The notes: a model not told the origin generated them from the sequence alone. 51,132 nt of DNA from Polyangium jinanense (GCF_028435365.1 NZ_JAGTJJ010000072.1:1-51132); one strand, 5' to 3'. Positions 33,120 through 42,064 are shown, numbered from the stretch's first letter. Program-made: numbers and translations.

Positions 33120-33704
33120 TTAGCATCCCGGCCATGGGCGGCCGCGGAGCCAGCGTGTGACCGAGAGGGCAAACGGTGCGCCCTGGAGATAGAGCGCGGG
33201 TAGCCACAAGGGCACGAGGACGAGCTCTCGGTGCTCGTAAGCGCAGGCGCCCGTGGCGTGGAGCGCGATCTCTCCGAGCGTGCCGAGCACGCCGAGCACC
33301 GCCGAGAACGCGATCACGACGCGGCGATCGGGGCGCCGGAGGACGCGGCCAAGCCACGCTCCCGTGAGAAGTACCGTGACCGGGACGATATGCGCACCGA
33401 GGATGCCGGTCATCGCGTACGAGCCGAAGAACCAAGCCCCGTCGAGCACGATGGACCGGCGCGTCGGCTCCACGACGTGCGCCGATGGCCGCCAGGCGGC
33501 GAGAATGAAGCCGAAGATCGCCAGCGCGAAGCTAGGCGCGACCCACCACGGCTGACCGAAGGGGCGAAAGTCAGACGAATACGAGAGCACGCCGAACTGA
33601 ACGTGGAATTGATCGCCGACGGTGAGCAGCGCCGTGCATGCGACGAGCGCGAGCACGAGTTCCCTGGGCGATCGTGCGACGAGGGGGCGGGCCGGGGGCG
33701 ACAT
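33120..33704 (-). CDS. Multi-pass membrane protein (INSIG-like appearance)
   Basis: This is a 194-aa protein with about five to six hydrophobic segments (17-35, 50-70, 88-106, 110-122, 130-150, 160-178). Conserved-looking motifs such as GDQFHVQFGVLSY, PWWVAPSFALAIFGF, LGTLGEIALHATGACAYEH and WLPALYLQGAPFA suggest a family with buried His and Glu residues. The helical layout recalls INSIG-like bacterial proteins; this is tentative. The 5' end is about 60 bases from the PQQ-like gene on the same strand, so both may share a transcript. Bounded by a direct repeat. Confidence 0.6.
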   Translation of the reverse strand: MSPPARPLVARSPRELVLALVACTALLTVGDQFHVQFGVLSYSSDFRPFGQPWWVAPSFALAIFGFILAAWRPSAHVVEPTRRSIVLDGAWFFGSYAMTGILGAHIVPVTVLLTGAWLGRVLRRPDRRVVIAFSAVLGVLGTLGEIALHATGACAYEHRELVLVPLWLPALYLQGAPFALSVTRWLRGRPWPGC

Positions 33705-33762
33705 GGTGGATGCCGCATCCTACTCCTCCGCGAACGTCGGCCAAGCTGACGCCGAGCCGCCG

Positions 33763-34173
33763 TCATCGACTGTGATCGATCTGCGCGACGTTGCCTGGCA
33801 CGCCGAGGGCGACGGCGCCCGCGCCCATGCCCTTGAAGGGGTGATGCCAGAGCAGCGCGCCCGTGTTCACATCCACGCAGGCGGCCTCGCCGCCAGAACC
33901 GACGAAGATCTCGTCGCCGTCGACCACGATCGAGCTTGTCGGCATCGGCACAGCCGTTCGCCACAAGACCTCGCCGGTTGTGTATGCGAGGCAGACGAGC
34001 TCTTTGTGATAACCGAGCAGCACGCGTCCGAGCGGGAACAAGAGCCGCGCCGCGAACGGCTCGTGGTACTCCTGCTGCCATACGCGCTTGCCGGTGCGAC
34101 GCTCGACCGCGATGACGTAGCCGTTGAAGGCGATAACGAGCAGCGGAGCGTGCGGGTCCTGTTGTCGATACAT
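33763..34173 (-). CDS. Short PQQ-like beta-propeller protein
   Basis: This is a 136-aa protein. Three blades of the PQQ-like repeat are readable: VIAFNGYVIAVERRTGKRVWQQEY, LVCLAYTTGEVLWRTAVP and IFVGSGGEAACVDVNTGALLWHHPF. Each has the G-x-x-x-W pattern. Full propellers need about seven to eight blades, so this is either a fragment or a protein that oligomerises. There is no signal peptide. The upstream boundary is the second copy of the 46-bp direct repeat, 3 bases from the start codon, which supports truncation by rearrangement. Confidence 0.6.
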   Translation of the reverse strand: MYRQQDPHAPLLVIAFNGYVIAVERRTGKRVWQQEYHEPFAARLLFPLGRVLLGYHKELVCLAYTTGEVLWRTAVPMPTSSIVVDGDEIFVGSGGEAACVDVNTGALLWHHPFKGMGAGAVALGVPGNVAQIDHSR

Positions 34174-34176
34174 GGT

Positions 34177-34221
34177 TCCTCCGAGGCGGGAGGATCGCAC
34201 GGTCGCAGGGCTCGCGCGAGC
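34177..34221. repeat. 45-bp direct repeat, copy 2
   Basis: Same orientation and sequence as 33051-33096 apart from one missing G. It lies directly upstream of the PQQ-like gene start (minus strand), so it occupies that gene's promoter/5' region. Confidence 0.85.
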
Positions 34222-34273
34222 AAAGCGACGCGTGTGGCGCGTCTTCCAAGGGAAAGCGTTTGCGTCCGGATGC

Positions 34274-35062
34274 TCAGCCGGGGGCGGCCTGCCCGTTGAT
34301 CCTGTCCGCGGGTACGGCCGTCTTCTTGCGCGTGACGTTCCGCGATTGGAGGGGCGGGACGTGCTGGTCCACGTCGTCGGCCCATAACCACATTCCGACG
34401 CGGCGCAGATCGCGGTGACGCTGGACGAGCAGCGTCCATAGGCGGTCGCGGACCTTGACGCTGTCGAGGGCCGGGTCTTTGCTTTTCGTTCCCTTGGGCT
34501 TGACGCGCTTCAGGAGATCGGTCCCGATGGTCGCGGCCTCTTTGATGCTTGCGGCGGTGACGGCGGTCTTGCCCTTGATGTCCTTGGCGTGCTTGGTGAA
34601 GAGGGCAGCGAGGTCGACGCAATCTTGAGCGAGGTCGATGCCGCCCTTGCCCGCGCGGATCTTCTCGACGGTGCGCAAAGGAATGAGGCCTGCGGCGGCG
34701 AGCGCGTCGGCGGATTTGATGAGCACGTCGCGGTGCGCGCGCGCCTTTTCCAGCAGAGCAGGGGTGGACCCATCGCTCGAGCGGTCGACCTGCGCGGCGG
34801 CATAGATGACGGCGAGCGCGAGGTCGTCGAGGGTTTGGAGCGCCGCGACGTCGACTTTCGGTAGCTCCTCGGTGATCCGGGCGATATGCGGCGCGATGGC
34901 GTCGAGGCCGCTCTTGACGTTGTGGTACGCGAGGGAGGGGTCGGCGCGGAAGGTGCGGACGTCGGCCTCAGGGAGGTCTTGCGCAGCAGGGAGGAAGTCG
35001 TCGTAGGCTTTCTGGGAGCCAACGATGTCGGGGGATTCGAGCTTGCTGGGTTTGGTGGGCAT
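34274..35062 (-). CDS. Helical hypothetical protein
   Basis: This is a 262-aa protein, mostly alpha-helical and Ala/Leu/Asp/Lys-rich, with no Cys and no TM helix. Readable landmarks are FRADPSLAYHNVKSGLDAIAPHI (about 38-60), TLDDLALAVIYAAAQVDRSSDG (about 77-98) and KVRDRLWTLLVQRHRDLRRVGMWLWADDVDQHVP near the C terminus. I do not recognise a family. Codon use has strong GC3, so it is a real, resident gene. Its upstream region is a G-rich (plus strand) tandem repeat, giving a C-rich leader on the coding strand, similar to the leader of the helical gene at 50516. Confidence 0.7.
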   Translation of the reverse strand: MPTKPSKLESPDIVGSQKAYDDFLPAAQDLPEADVRTFRADPSLAYHNVKSGLDAIAPHIARITEELPKVDVAALQTLDDLALAVIYAAAQVDRSSDGSTPALLEKARAHRDVLIKSADALAAAGLIPLRTVEKIRAGKGGIDLAQDCVDLAALFTKHAKDIKGKTAVTAASIKEAATIGTDLLKRVKPKGTKSKDPALDSVKVRDRLWTLLVQRHRDLRRVGMWLWADDVDQHVPPLQSRNVTRKKTAVPADRINGQAAPG

Positions 35063-35094
35063 GACGGGTGAGGGTAAGTACAGGTTGAACGGTT

Positions 35095-35350
35095 GGCAAG
35101 AGTGAGGCGGTGGGGGAACGGAAGGGTGGAGCGGTTCGGGGGAGTGAAAGGTTCGGTCGGCGGGAGGGGGAGAGTGTGGCGGGAGGGTGAAGGTTTTGGG
35201 GGAGGGGATGGGTGGAGGCTTCGAGGGAGGCTGGCGGAGAAGGGGGCGGATGGGTGGAGGGGTTCGGGGGAGTGAAGGGTTGGGGGGCGGGAGGGGGAGA
35301 GTGTGGCGGGAGGCTGAAGGTTTGGGGGGAGGGGATGGGTGGAGGCTGCG
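35095..35350. repeat. G-rich 127-bp tandem duplication
   Basis: Two units with a period of about 127 bp. The string GTGGCGGGAGGNTGAAGG followed by GGGGAGGGGATGGGTGGAGG occurs near 35176 and again near 35303. The plus strand has dense G runs (several G4-G6) and few C, so G-quadruplex formation is possible; the coding strand of the adjacent minus gene is C-rich. No gene is supported. Confidence 0.75.
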
Positions 35351-35363
35351 AGGGAGTGTGCAA

Positions 35364-35495
35364 CCGGAATCTTGGGTAACACTTCAGACCGGGACCTCGG
35401 GTGACACTTCCTCGCTGTTGGCGATGTCGACCCGTCCCCTCAGTTGGCGCAGACCGGGGGCTTGAGCACGTAGACCGGGACCATAGGTGACACTG
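35364..35495. mobile_element. Three stacked IS terminus-like sequences
   Basis: Three similar 22-base motifs in the same orientation: ending GGAATCTTGGGTAACACTT (35364-35384), ACCGGGACCTCGGGTGACACTT (35388-35409) and ACCGGGACCATAGGTGACACTG (35474-35495). They resemble the GGTGACACT-type ends of IS481-family elements. Tandem ends suggest repeated or nested insertions here, next to the decayed transposase. Confidence 0.5.
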
Positions 35496-35790
35496 TCCGG
35501 CATGGCGGGTACGGAGACCCTCAGCGTCCGAAACGTGGTCCGACAGGTCGATTCTCGGAAACCGTCAAGGCGGGTGCGAAGGCCATCGGCCTCCGTAACG
35601 TGATCCGGCAGGTTGATCCTCACGGACCGATCAAATAAAAATCGTCGTCGTCGTCAGGTGGTCTTGAAATGCCGCTTCAGCAGAGCCATGGCAGCCACAA
35701 CGGTACAGGTGGATCCGAGGGGGGTCTGGGGGGAGACTGATAACTTGTGAATCGCGTGTGGAATATCAGGTGAAAACGACCATGCGCGAC
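35496..35790. other. Non-coding IS-flank remnant
   Basis: About 295 bases between the stacked IS ends and the transposase remnant. An open frame on the minus strand (35384-35623) has no recognisable domain and includes the terminus motifs, so it is not called. Nothing else is seen. Confidence 0.4.
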
Positions 35791-36400
35791 TCAGTCTCCG
35801 CGCAGGAAGCGGGGCTGCTTGCCCGTCTCGTCGATCGTCCCGAGCAGCACCGGGCCATAGAAGACCTCCCAGCGCCCGTCGTCGAATTCTCGCAGGCCGA
35901 CGGGCTCTAGCTGCAGCATACGCGCAAGATAATGCTTCGTTCCCCGGTAAAGGATACGGCCGTTTTCATCCGCTTTGCGCACCATGAAACCATCGCCGTA
36001 CTCTGGTTGCTTCAGCGATTCGGGGTAGGCCCGCGCTGAAGTCGTGTACGCCTTCGTCGGCGGTTTTTGCCCGAGCGCCTCGTGCGGACGCAGGTCGTTG
36101 TATTCGTGCCTGAAGCGGTCGAAGGCCCGTTGCTGCTCCGCCATCGTCGAGCAAGGCTCAGCAGGTATCGGCTGTATTCGTCGGTAATCGTCAGCGGATG
36201 GCAATGCGTGTGATCACCCAGCGCGAAATGGCCCTTGAAATCTGCGCACCATAGGCTATTAGGTCGGTCGCTGCTCGATAGCGGGCTCGTGTGCAGCGGG
36301 ACGCGCAGCCGCCGACGTCGAGGCCGCACCTGGCCGCGGCTCTTCAGCAGCTCGCCGATGGTGCTGGCGGCAGGAACTGAGCGACTCGGCTCAGGGCGTC
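35791..36400 (-). pseudogene. Decayed IS481-like transposase
   Basis: Two frames carry pieces of an integrase-core transposase. The 5' part (about 36190-36365) reads IGELLKSRGQVRPRRRR...NSLWCADFKGHFALGDHTHCHPLTITDEYSRYLL, with the first catalytic Asp (CADFKG). The 3' part (35791 to about 36165, another frame) reads AEQQRAFDRFRHEYNDLRPHEALGQKPPTKAY, the C-terminal end after the catalytic Glu. The region between, including the second Asp and the Glu, is deleted, and the N-terminal HTH is missing. It cannot be active. Confidence 0.8.
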
Positions 36401-36514
36401 GGGCCCGTCGGGCGTGGCCCCCGAGGCGCGACACAGTCGTACCCGATCGCTCCGGCTCGTGCTGCGACGCGTACGAGATGGTCAGGCCTCGAGCTCCTCG
36501 CTATCGTTGGAGGC

Positions 36515-38017
36515 ATGATGCCGAAGCGTCGAACCCTCGCACTCTGGACCGCACTCACCATCGGTCTCGTCGTCAACGCCTGCAGCTCGACCAACGGCGC
36601 AAGCAGCGCAAGCGTTGGGCAGGGGAACGGTGGCCCGGGTGGAGGAGGGGGGAATGGCGGCTCGGGTGGCGGTGGGATGAACGACGATGCCGGTGTACCC
36701 TTCGACGAAGGCACCAACCCTTGTTCATCGCAGGACAACCCGGCCGGCCAGGTGAAGGAGCTCGCCTGGCCGGCTGCGTCGAACACCGGGCACACGATCG
36801 AGCCGGGTCAGACGCTGCGCTTCAAGTGGAGCGGCACGCACAGCGTCGTCCAGGTCGCCGACTGGGACGGCACGCCGATCGATGCGAGCCTCGGTCGCAG
36901 GATCGACAGCGGCGCGCCGACAAACAACGGGACCTTCGATTGGAACGTCGGAGGATTCGCTTGTGGCTATCGCCCTGGCCTCTACTACTTCAAGGACGGT
37001 GCGGGTAGCGGTGGCGTCACGGCGGTGTCCCTCACCGAGCCCGAGTTCGGACAGAACCACTTCGATCCAAAGCCTTGCAGCACGCTTTCCGACGTCACTG
37101 CCTACGGTGGGCGGTACGCCTCGTACGCGGGCCGCGAGGACTGCACCATTTACGAGGTCAACAACTTCCAGACCGAGACGCACTACGACTGGGTCGATCC
37201 GACCTTCGCGGCGCGGCAAGGCGATCTCGTCCTCTTCCGCTGGACGGGATACCACAGCGTCGTCCAGGTTCACGACGTCACTCAGGACACCCTTTTCGGT
37301 CCGAGCGGTATCACGAGCGGAGCGAAGCGCAATTGCACCGGAGGTCCGAACTATCTGTGCTCGAACGGCTCGTCCTCGCTCGGCGAGCACATGGTCGATA
37401 CGGCCTCCTTTCGCCCCGGCATGATCCACATCTCGGACGAGTGCGCGTACAACCACTCCGACTGCCCGAGCAAGACCGGAAACCCGAGCCCCACCGGGGT
37501 CAACATGCAGTTCTTGCTCCGCGCGCAAAGCTCGCCGGTCGTCGGCGAGAAGGGGAGTTGCTGCGCGATCGACAAGAGCAAGGGCCAGGCGTGCCGCGTC
37601 GTCGATTTCTACAACGACCGCGACGGTTTCCAGTACGAATACAACGTTGGGGTCAACCGAGGTGACATCGTTCGCCTTCGCTGGTCCGGCAAGGTGCGCA
37701 TGGTCCAGGTTCAGGCCGCGCCCGGGAGCGACGATCCCAGCACGACGCCGCTTTCGGGCGGACTGTCGGCGCCCGAGTACGACTGCGTACCGGGGCCGAA
37801 GGGCTCGTGCATCGGCGGCGACGCCAGCAAGGCGGAGCTGGTCCTCGACGTCGACGCGGCCATCAAGAGCGGGAAAGTGCACAACGGAGGCGGCGAGACG
37901 TTCTTTCTTTTCCACGCCTTCGGCGAGAACATGGATGGCTATTCGTCGGCTGACGCAAACGTCCGCCTCTATCTCGCGCAGGAGACGCCCTACTCGGACA
38001 ACGACGCGTGTCCTTGA
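36515..38017 (+). CDS. Lipoprotein with three cupredoxin-like domains
   Basis: This is a 500-aa exported protein. The signal peptide has Cys at 23 (VVNACSS) followed by a Gly-rich linker. Three related domains each contain a strand of the form G-[QD]-x-[LV]-x-[FL]-[KR]-W-[ST]-G-x-x-x-[VM]-V-Q-V: GQTLRFKWSGTHSVVQV (about 98), GDLVLFRWTGYHSVVQV (about 235) and GDIVRLRWSGKVRMVQV (about 385). The first two keep the His in HSV that would be the first copper ligand of plastocyanin-like folds; the third has KVRM instead. Cys residues late in each domain could be ligands or disulfides. Function unknown. Confidence 0.7.
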   Translation: MMPKRRTLALWTALTIGLVVNACSSTNGASSASVGQGNGGPGGGGGNGGSGGGGMNDDAGVPFDEGTNPCSSQDNPAGQVKELAWPAASNTGHTIEPGQTLRFKWSGTHSVVQVADWDGTPIDASLGRRIDSGAPTNNGTFDWNVGGFACGYRPGLYYFKDGAGSGGVTAVSLTEPEFGQNHFDPKPCSTLSDVTAYGGRYASYAGREDCTIYEVNNFQTETHYDWVDPTFAARQGDLVLFRWTGYHSVVQVHDVTQDTLFGPSGITSGAKRNCTGGPNYLCSNGSSSLGEHMVDTASFRPGMIHISDECAYNHSDCPSKTGNPSPTGVNMQFLLRAQSSPVVGEKGSCCAIDKSKGQACRVVDFYNDRDGFQYEYNVGVNRGDIVRLRWSGKVRMVQVQAAPGSDDPSTTPLSGGLSAPEYDCVPGPKGSCIGGDASKAELVLDVDAAIKSGKVHNGGGETFFLFHAFGENMDGYSSADANVRLYLAQETPYSDNDACP

Positions 38018-38617
38018 GTACGTCGGGCGTTGCGCCTGATCCTCCCCGCCATTCGACGCGCTGATCCCGAAGCTCGCCTGATGACACGTCGAGGGCCCGC
38101 CGTTCGAGAGACAGTCTTCTTGCGGGCCAGGCGAGGGCGCGTCGATGCCCGCGACGATCAGGAGGTACTCGCCCGGCGCGAGCTTCGTCCCGGCCTCGAA
38201 ACGCACGGGGTTGGGCCGCGTCCGTTGCCTTCCCATTGCCTTGAAGACAGTTCGCCATGTCTCACCTGTCTCGCCCTGTCCACCTGCACCCTTCATCTCG
38301 CGGATTCGCAGCGTAGCCGAAATGCTCAGGCGCGATGGAACCTCGAAGAGACCAGAATCCTCGAGGAGGCGGAGGCGTTCGCCAACGCCAAGCTGAGGTG
38401 GGCAAAGCTCAATCGTTCGGAGCGCTGGACCAAAATCGCGCTGTGGACGATCTTCAAAGCCCCGTACAGGACCCGTTGGAATCTCGCGGACGTCGTCCTT
38501 GAGGCATGCGAGCGCTGCGGCAACGAGGCGGGCATTCGATTCATCCAGCACGCCCCAGGTGAAGAGGATGAGTGGCTCGGGGAGGCGTGTTTGAAAGAAC
38601 TCGGGCCGGAGCATTGA
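38018..38617. pseudogene. Decayed coding region, both strands ambiguous
   Basis: The minus strand from about 38340 to 38045 reads like a lipoprotein fragment (SISATLRIREMKG, KLAPGEYLLIVAGIDAPSPG, DCLSNGGPSTCHQASFGIS) with no proper start or stop. The plus frame ending at 38617 reads like another fragment in its second half (RTRWNLADVVLEACERCGNEAGIRFIQ) with GC3 that looks coding. They overlap in opposite orientation, so both cannot be intact. I read the stretch as gene remnants brought together by deletion. Confidence 0.35.
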
Positions 38618-38807
38618 CCAGTTGGCAAAAAAACGCGACGGAAGCCGTCTTTGGCTCGTCGCGCTCGTGGGCTTGGCGATGCTGGGTGGTTCCGTGACAG
38701 GGAGATCCCGGTCGAGGACTTTTACGGTCTCATCACAAGAAAGCGACGATTCCTCTACGCATACGCAAGACTCGAGCATCCCCTCCAAAGCCGGGTACCA
38801 TCCGCCC

Positions 38808-40058
38808 ATGCACAACCCCGGCCCTCTCTTCTCTCGACGCCTGATCCTACGTGGAGGCCTCGCCGGCCTCGCCACGCTGATGACCCCCTCCCTTCTCGCG
38901 AGCTGCTCCTCGGAGAGCGCCCCACCTCCACCGGCGACGGGTGCCGACGAACCGCCGTTTGGCGTACCCATCGACGGACCCAAGCTCGTCTCGCGCATCG
39001 CCGAGATCGGCCCGCTCGGCGATCCCGACGCCAATGGGGTCAAGCTGCCACCAGGCTTCTCCGCACGGATCGTCGCGCAAACGAACACGAAACCCCTCGA
39101 CAGCTCCGATTACGTTTGGCACATCGCGCCGGACGGCGGGGCGACCTTCCTCCTCGAGGACGGCGGTCATGTGTATGTATCGAACTCGGAGGTCCCCATC
39201 GCTGGCGGCGTGGGCGCGCTCCGCTTCGACGCTGCGGGAAAGCTCGTGGACGCTTATCCGATCCTGAGCATGACGAACATCAACTGCGCCGGAGGGCCAA
39301 CGCCCTGGGGCACGTGGCTCTCGTGCGAGGAGGCCTCGCGGGGGCGCGTCTTCGAGTGTGATCCTCGCGGCGAACACGAGGCGATCGTCCGCCCAGCCCT
39401 CGGCATCTTCAAGCACGAGGCGGCCGCGATCGATCGGGTCAAGCACCACGTCTACCTGACCGAGGACGAGAACGACGGGTGTTTTTATCGATTCGTACCA
39501 GACAAGCTCAATCGACACGGCTTCGCGGACATCTCGAGCGGCAAGCTCCAGGTGGCCGAGGTCGGCATGGACGGGAGCGTCAAGTGGCTGGATGTGCCGG
39601 ATCCGCTCTTCGAAGGCCTGACCCCCACGCGAAAGCAACTCGCGACCGCGACGCTCTTCGATGGCGGAGAAGGAATCTGGTACCACCAGGGGATCGTGTA
39701 CTTCTCGGCCAAGGGCGAAGGACGCGTTTACGCCTACGACACGATGACCGAGACGCTTGCCGTGCTCTATGACGCGAGCCAAGCGGAGAATCCCATTCTG
39801 ACGGGCGTAGACAACATCACCGTCTCGTGTTGCGGCGATGTGCTCGTGGCCGAGGATTCGGGTGACATGCAGTTCGTGGCGATCTTGCCGAGCGGCGAGC
39901 TCAGGCCCATCGTGCAGGTGATGGGGCACGACAAGAGCGAGATCACGGGGCCTGCGTTCGATCCTTCGGGAACGCGTCTCTACTTCAGCTCGCAGCGCGG
40001 CAATGGGAGCGGCGGCGTGACGTACGAGATCACGGGTCCGTTCCACGCGCCTGCATAG
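38808..40058 (+). CDS. PhoX-family (DUF839) protein, Tat-exported
   Basis: This is a 416-aa protein. The N terminus SRRLILRGGLAGLATLMTPSLLASC has a Tat-like twin Arg plus a lipobox-like Cys (about 33). The body is a beta-propeller of PhoX type: TPWGTWLSCEEASRGRVFECDP (the W-G-T-W-L-x-C-E-E signature), GIFKHEAAAIDRVKHHVYLTEDENDGCFYRFVP, and VDNITVSCCGDVLVAEDSGD. PhoX enzymes are Ca/Fe-dependent alkaline phosphatases; many DUF839 proteins have no proven activity. ATG 38808 opens the signal; the longer frame is not used. An upstream stretch of about 190 bases shows no gene. Confidence 0.85.
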   Translation: MHNPGPLFSRRLILRGGLAGLATLMTPSLLASCSSESAPPPPATGADEPPFGVPIDGPKLVSRIAEIGPLGDPDANGVKLPPGFSARIVAQTNTKPLDSSDYVWHIAPDGGATFLLEDGGHVYVSNSEVPIAGGVGALRFDAAGKLVDAYPILSMTNINCAGGPTPWGTWLSCEEASRGRVFECDPRGEHEAIVRPALGIFKHEAAAIDRVKHHVYLTEDENDGCFYRFVPDKLNRHGFADISSGKLQVAEVGMDGSVKWLDVPDPLFEGLTPTRKQLATATLFDGGEGIWYHQGIVYFSAKGEGRVYAYDTMTETLAVLYDASQAENPILTGVDNITVSCCGDVLVAEDSGDMQFVAILPSGELRPIVQVMGHDKSEITGPAFDPSGTRLYFSSQRGNGSGGVTYEITGPFHAPA

Positions 40059-40287
40059 TCGCCGCGACCTGCATCCCGTTCATGGCTGGGGATCGGGCTC
40101 GTGCAGGCGGGGAACTGCTTGCATGGATGCGCAATCCCTTGCCGAGGTACGCAAGCTGTTCAAACGCCAGATTTTGGCTCCGCCACACACGGACCGCACC
40201 GCGCCGGCTGGCGTAGCGATTGCTGGAGGTCGCGGGAGACCTCATGCCCACGACCGCGCTCCCTGCGCACCTGAACGAGGAAAAACG

Positions 40288-40695
40288 ATGAGCCTGCTTG
40301 CAAGGAGGCTGCCCGGCCTGGTTGCTCCCCTCCTCGCCGCGACCGCCGTCCTGCCGAGCGGTTCCGCCTCGGCCAGCACCGATTGCCTTGGGCCGAATTC
40401 CTACACGTTCGGCGCTGTGGATCGCCTCACGCGCTGCGTGAGTCCGAACATCGTGGTCTTCGCGGACTCGGCCGTGGAGGCACTGGAATGCGCGCTGGCG
40501 AGCGCCGCGCGCCGCGACGCTCAGCTCGCCCTCTCTGGGTCACCGCGAACGTATCCGATTTGCGTCACGGGCCCCATTGGGAGATCAAGCCTCCAAGTCT
40601 TCTCGTACTCCCAGGGCGACGCCGAGGCGTGCGCACGCTCCCAGGTCTGCGGGGCCCTCGGCGACTGCACCGCCGCTCCGGGCGCGTGTCGGTGA
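40288..40695 (+). CDS. Small secreted protein
   Basis: This is a 135-aa protein. A signal peptide (about 1-30, ending ASAS) is followed by a mature part with four to five Cys residues (CLGPNSYTF, LTRCVSP, LECALA, YPICVTG, EACARSQVCGALGDC). GAGG lies 9 bases before ATG 40288, which decides the start. No family recognised. The stop is about 25 bases from the convergent START-like gene. The 229-base gap upstream (40059-40287) shows no gene. Confidence 0.6.
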   Translation: MSLLARRLPGLVAPLLAATAVLPSGSASASTDCLGPNSYTFGAVDRLTRCVSPNIVVFADSAVEALECALASAARRDAQLALSGSPRTYPICVTGPIGRSSLQVFSYSQGDAEACARSQVCGALGDCTAAPGACR

Positions 40696-40720
40696 TTCCA
40701 GCGGGACGATCGCAAAAGCG

Positions 40721-41389
40721 TCAGCGGTAATTCGGGACCTCTTTCTTGAGCCGAACGATGAAGTCGACGATGTTGTCCTTGGCCTGGTCCTTCCCGAGCC
40801 ACGAGGGGACGGAGCCCGCGACATCGAGGTGGAAGCGGTAGACGGCGCGGGTGCCTTTGGCGCCTTCGGGTTCGAGTCGCCAACCGCCCTGGTGCGCGTT
40901 CACGCGGACCACGCCGTCCACGGGCTTCGGCCCGCGCTCGTTGGCGGCGACGAAGCGCATCCAGAGGATCGGGCCCTCGGCGCCCCAGGTGACGTTCAGG
41001 GTGTAGTCGCGATCGTCGATCACCGGGAGGTCGAGCCGCTGATAGACCAGCAGCGAGTCGGCGTTGCGGGCGAGGATCTTGTTTTCCTTGAGGTGCTCTT
41101 GCCACTTCTGGTGGTTCGCGTAATCGAGCAGCGCGCGGCGCACCTGCTCGGGCGGCGCCGGGAGGCTCGCCTCGAGTGCGAACTCGACGCCGGCGCGCTT
41201 CTCGCGGCGGTGGACGCGGACGCCCTTCTCCTCGGTGACGAGCGTAAAACCCTCCGACGCGAGCGCGCTCGCGGGCGCCGGAGCGCGTCCCTGCGACGGG
41301 GCCCCGGCCGGCGCGGGCGGGGGAGGCTCGGCCGAAGCGGCCACGGGCGCGAGGGCGAACAGGATGGCGAAAAAGGTCCAGCGTCTCAT
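40721..41389 (-). CDS. START/SRPBCC-domain secreted protein
   Basis: This is a 222-aa protein. A signal peptide (1-20, ASA) and Pro/Ala linker precede a START-like lipid-binding fold: GVRVHRREKRAGVEFALEASLPAPPEQVRRALLDYANHQKW (helix-grip opening), LVYQRLDLPVIDDRDYTLNV, and the long C-terminal helix SWLGKDQAKDNIVDFIVRLKKEV. Related periplasmic START proteins bind lipids or hydrophobic ligands. ATG 41389 starts the signal peptide; the longer frame adds no domain. Confidence 0.8.
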   Translation of the reverse strand: MRRWTFFAILFALAPVAASAEPPPPAPAGAPSQGRAPAPASALASEGFTLVTEEKGVRVHRREKRAGVEFALEASLPAPPEQVRRALLDYANHQKWQEHLKENKILARNADSLLVYQRLDLPVIDDRDYTLNVTWGAEGPILWMRFVAANERGPKPVDGVVRVNAHQGGWRLEPEGAKGTRAVYRFHLDVAGSVPSWLGKDQAKDNIVDFIVRLKKEVPNYR

Positions 41390-41635
41390 CGTCTGTGTCC
41401 TCAAAGGAGGTGGATCAAAGAGGTCCCGACCACCGGCGCCGCTGGGAGATTCCACGGATCACCCTGCGGCGGCGAGCAGCCCTGGTACCGGCGCCCGCAG
41501 ATCGAGCGTAAGGGAAATGGACAGTGATGTCCACTTGGGTCTGGAGGAGATGCGCGCGTGTCAGGGCGCCGACGTCCCATCGGATCGGATATCCTGAGGC
41601 TGGGAAGCTCATCGGATGCGTGTGCGAGGTGTTCC

Positions 41636-42064
41636 ATGCAACTTCGACCGAGGACTCATCAACGAGCGTTCGTGATCCTGTGCCCTGGGCTGCTCCTCGC
41701 GGCGAGCTGCTCGGGCTCGTCGATCGAGGATGCCGCAGACGGAGGCGGAGGAGCCGATGGGGGCACTTGCAGCTATGTCTGGGAACCGCCGCCGGCGAAG
41801 TTCGACGCCTACAAGTCGGGAGCGGAGTCGGCGCCCTCGTGCGGCGTGCAGGCGTGGGAAGCGCTTCCGTGCGGCGCCTGCATCGGCGACGAGGTCTGCG
41901 CGGCGGGACATGCGCGCGATTGTTGCGGGATGCCGCCGGCCCCCGGAAGTCTGACGTCGCCGCTCGACCAGTGGCTGTGTAGCTGTGACGGCGGCGAATG
42001 GATGTGCTGGGTGCTCTTTCCCGCCGCCAGCGCCTGTATCTGCTCATCGCCCGACGGGGGCTGA
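41636..42064 (+). CDS. Small Cys-rich lipoprotein
   Basis: This is a 142-aa protein. ATG 41636 gives a signal peptide with lipobox LLAASC (Cys about 25) and an Asp/Gly-rich linker typical of myxobacterial surface lipoproteins. The mature part has about 13 Cys residues, including DCCGMP, LCSCDGGEWMC and SACICSSP, so it should be heavily disulfide-bonded. Function unknown. The upstream gap of about 240 bases shows no gene. Confidence 0.65.
   Translation: MQLRPRTHQRAFVILCPGLLLAASCSGSSIEDAADGGGGADGGTCSYVWEPPPAKFDAYKSGAESAPSCGVQAWEALPCGACIGDEVCAAGHARDCCGMPPAPGSLTSPLDQWLCSCDGGEWMCWVLFPAASACICSSPDGG

Noticed and set aside
36725..39088. 787-aa minus-strand frame
   Set aside because: Most of it is antisense to the cupredoxin-like lipoprotein and PhoX-like genes; only a short piece near 38045-38340 looks protein-like and is listed as a remnant.
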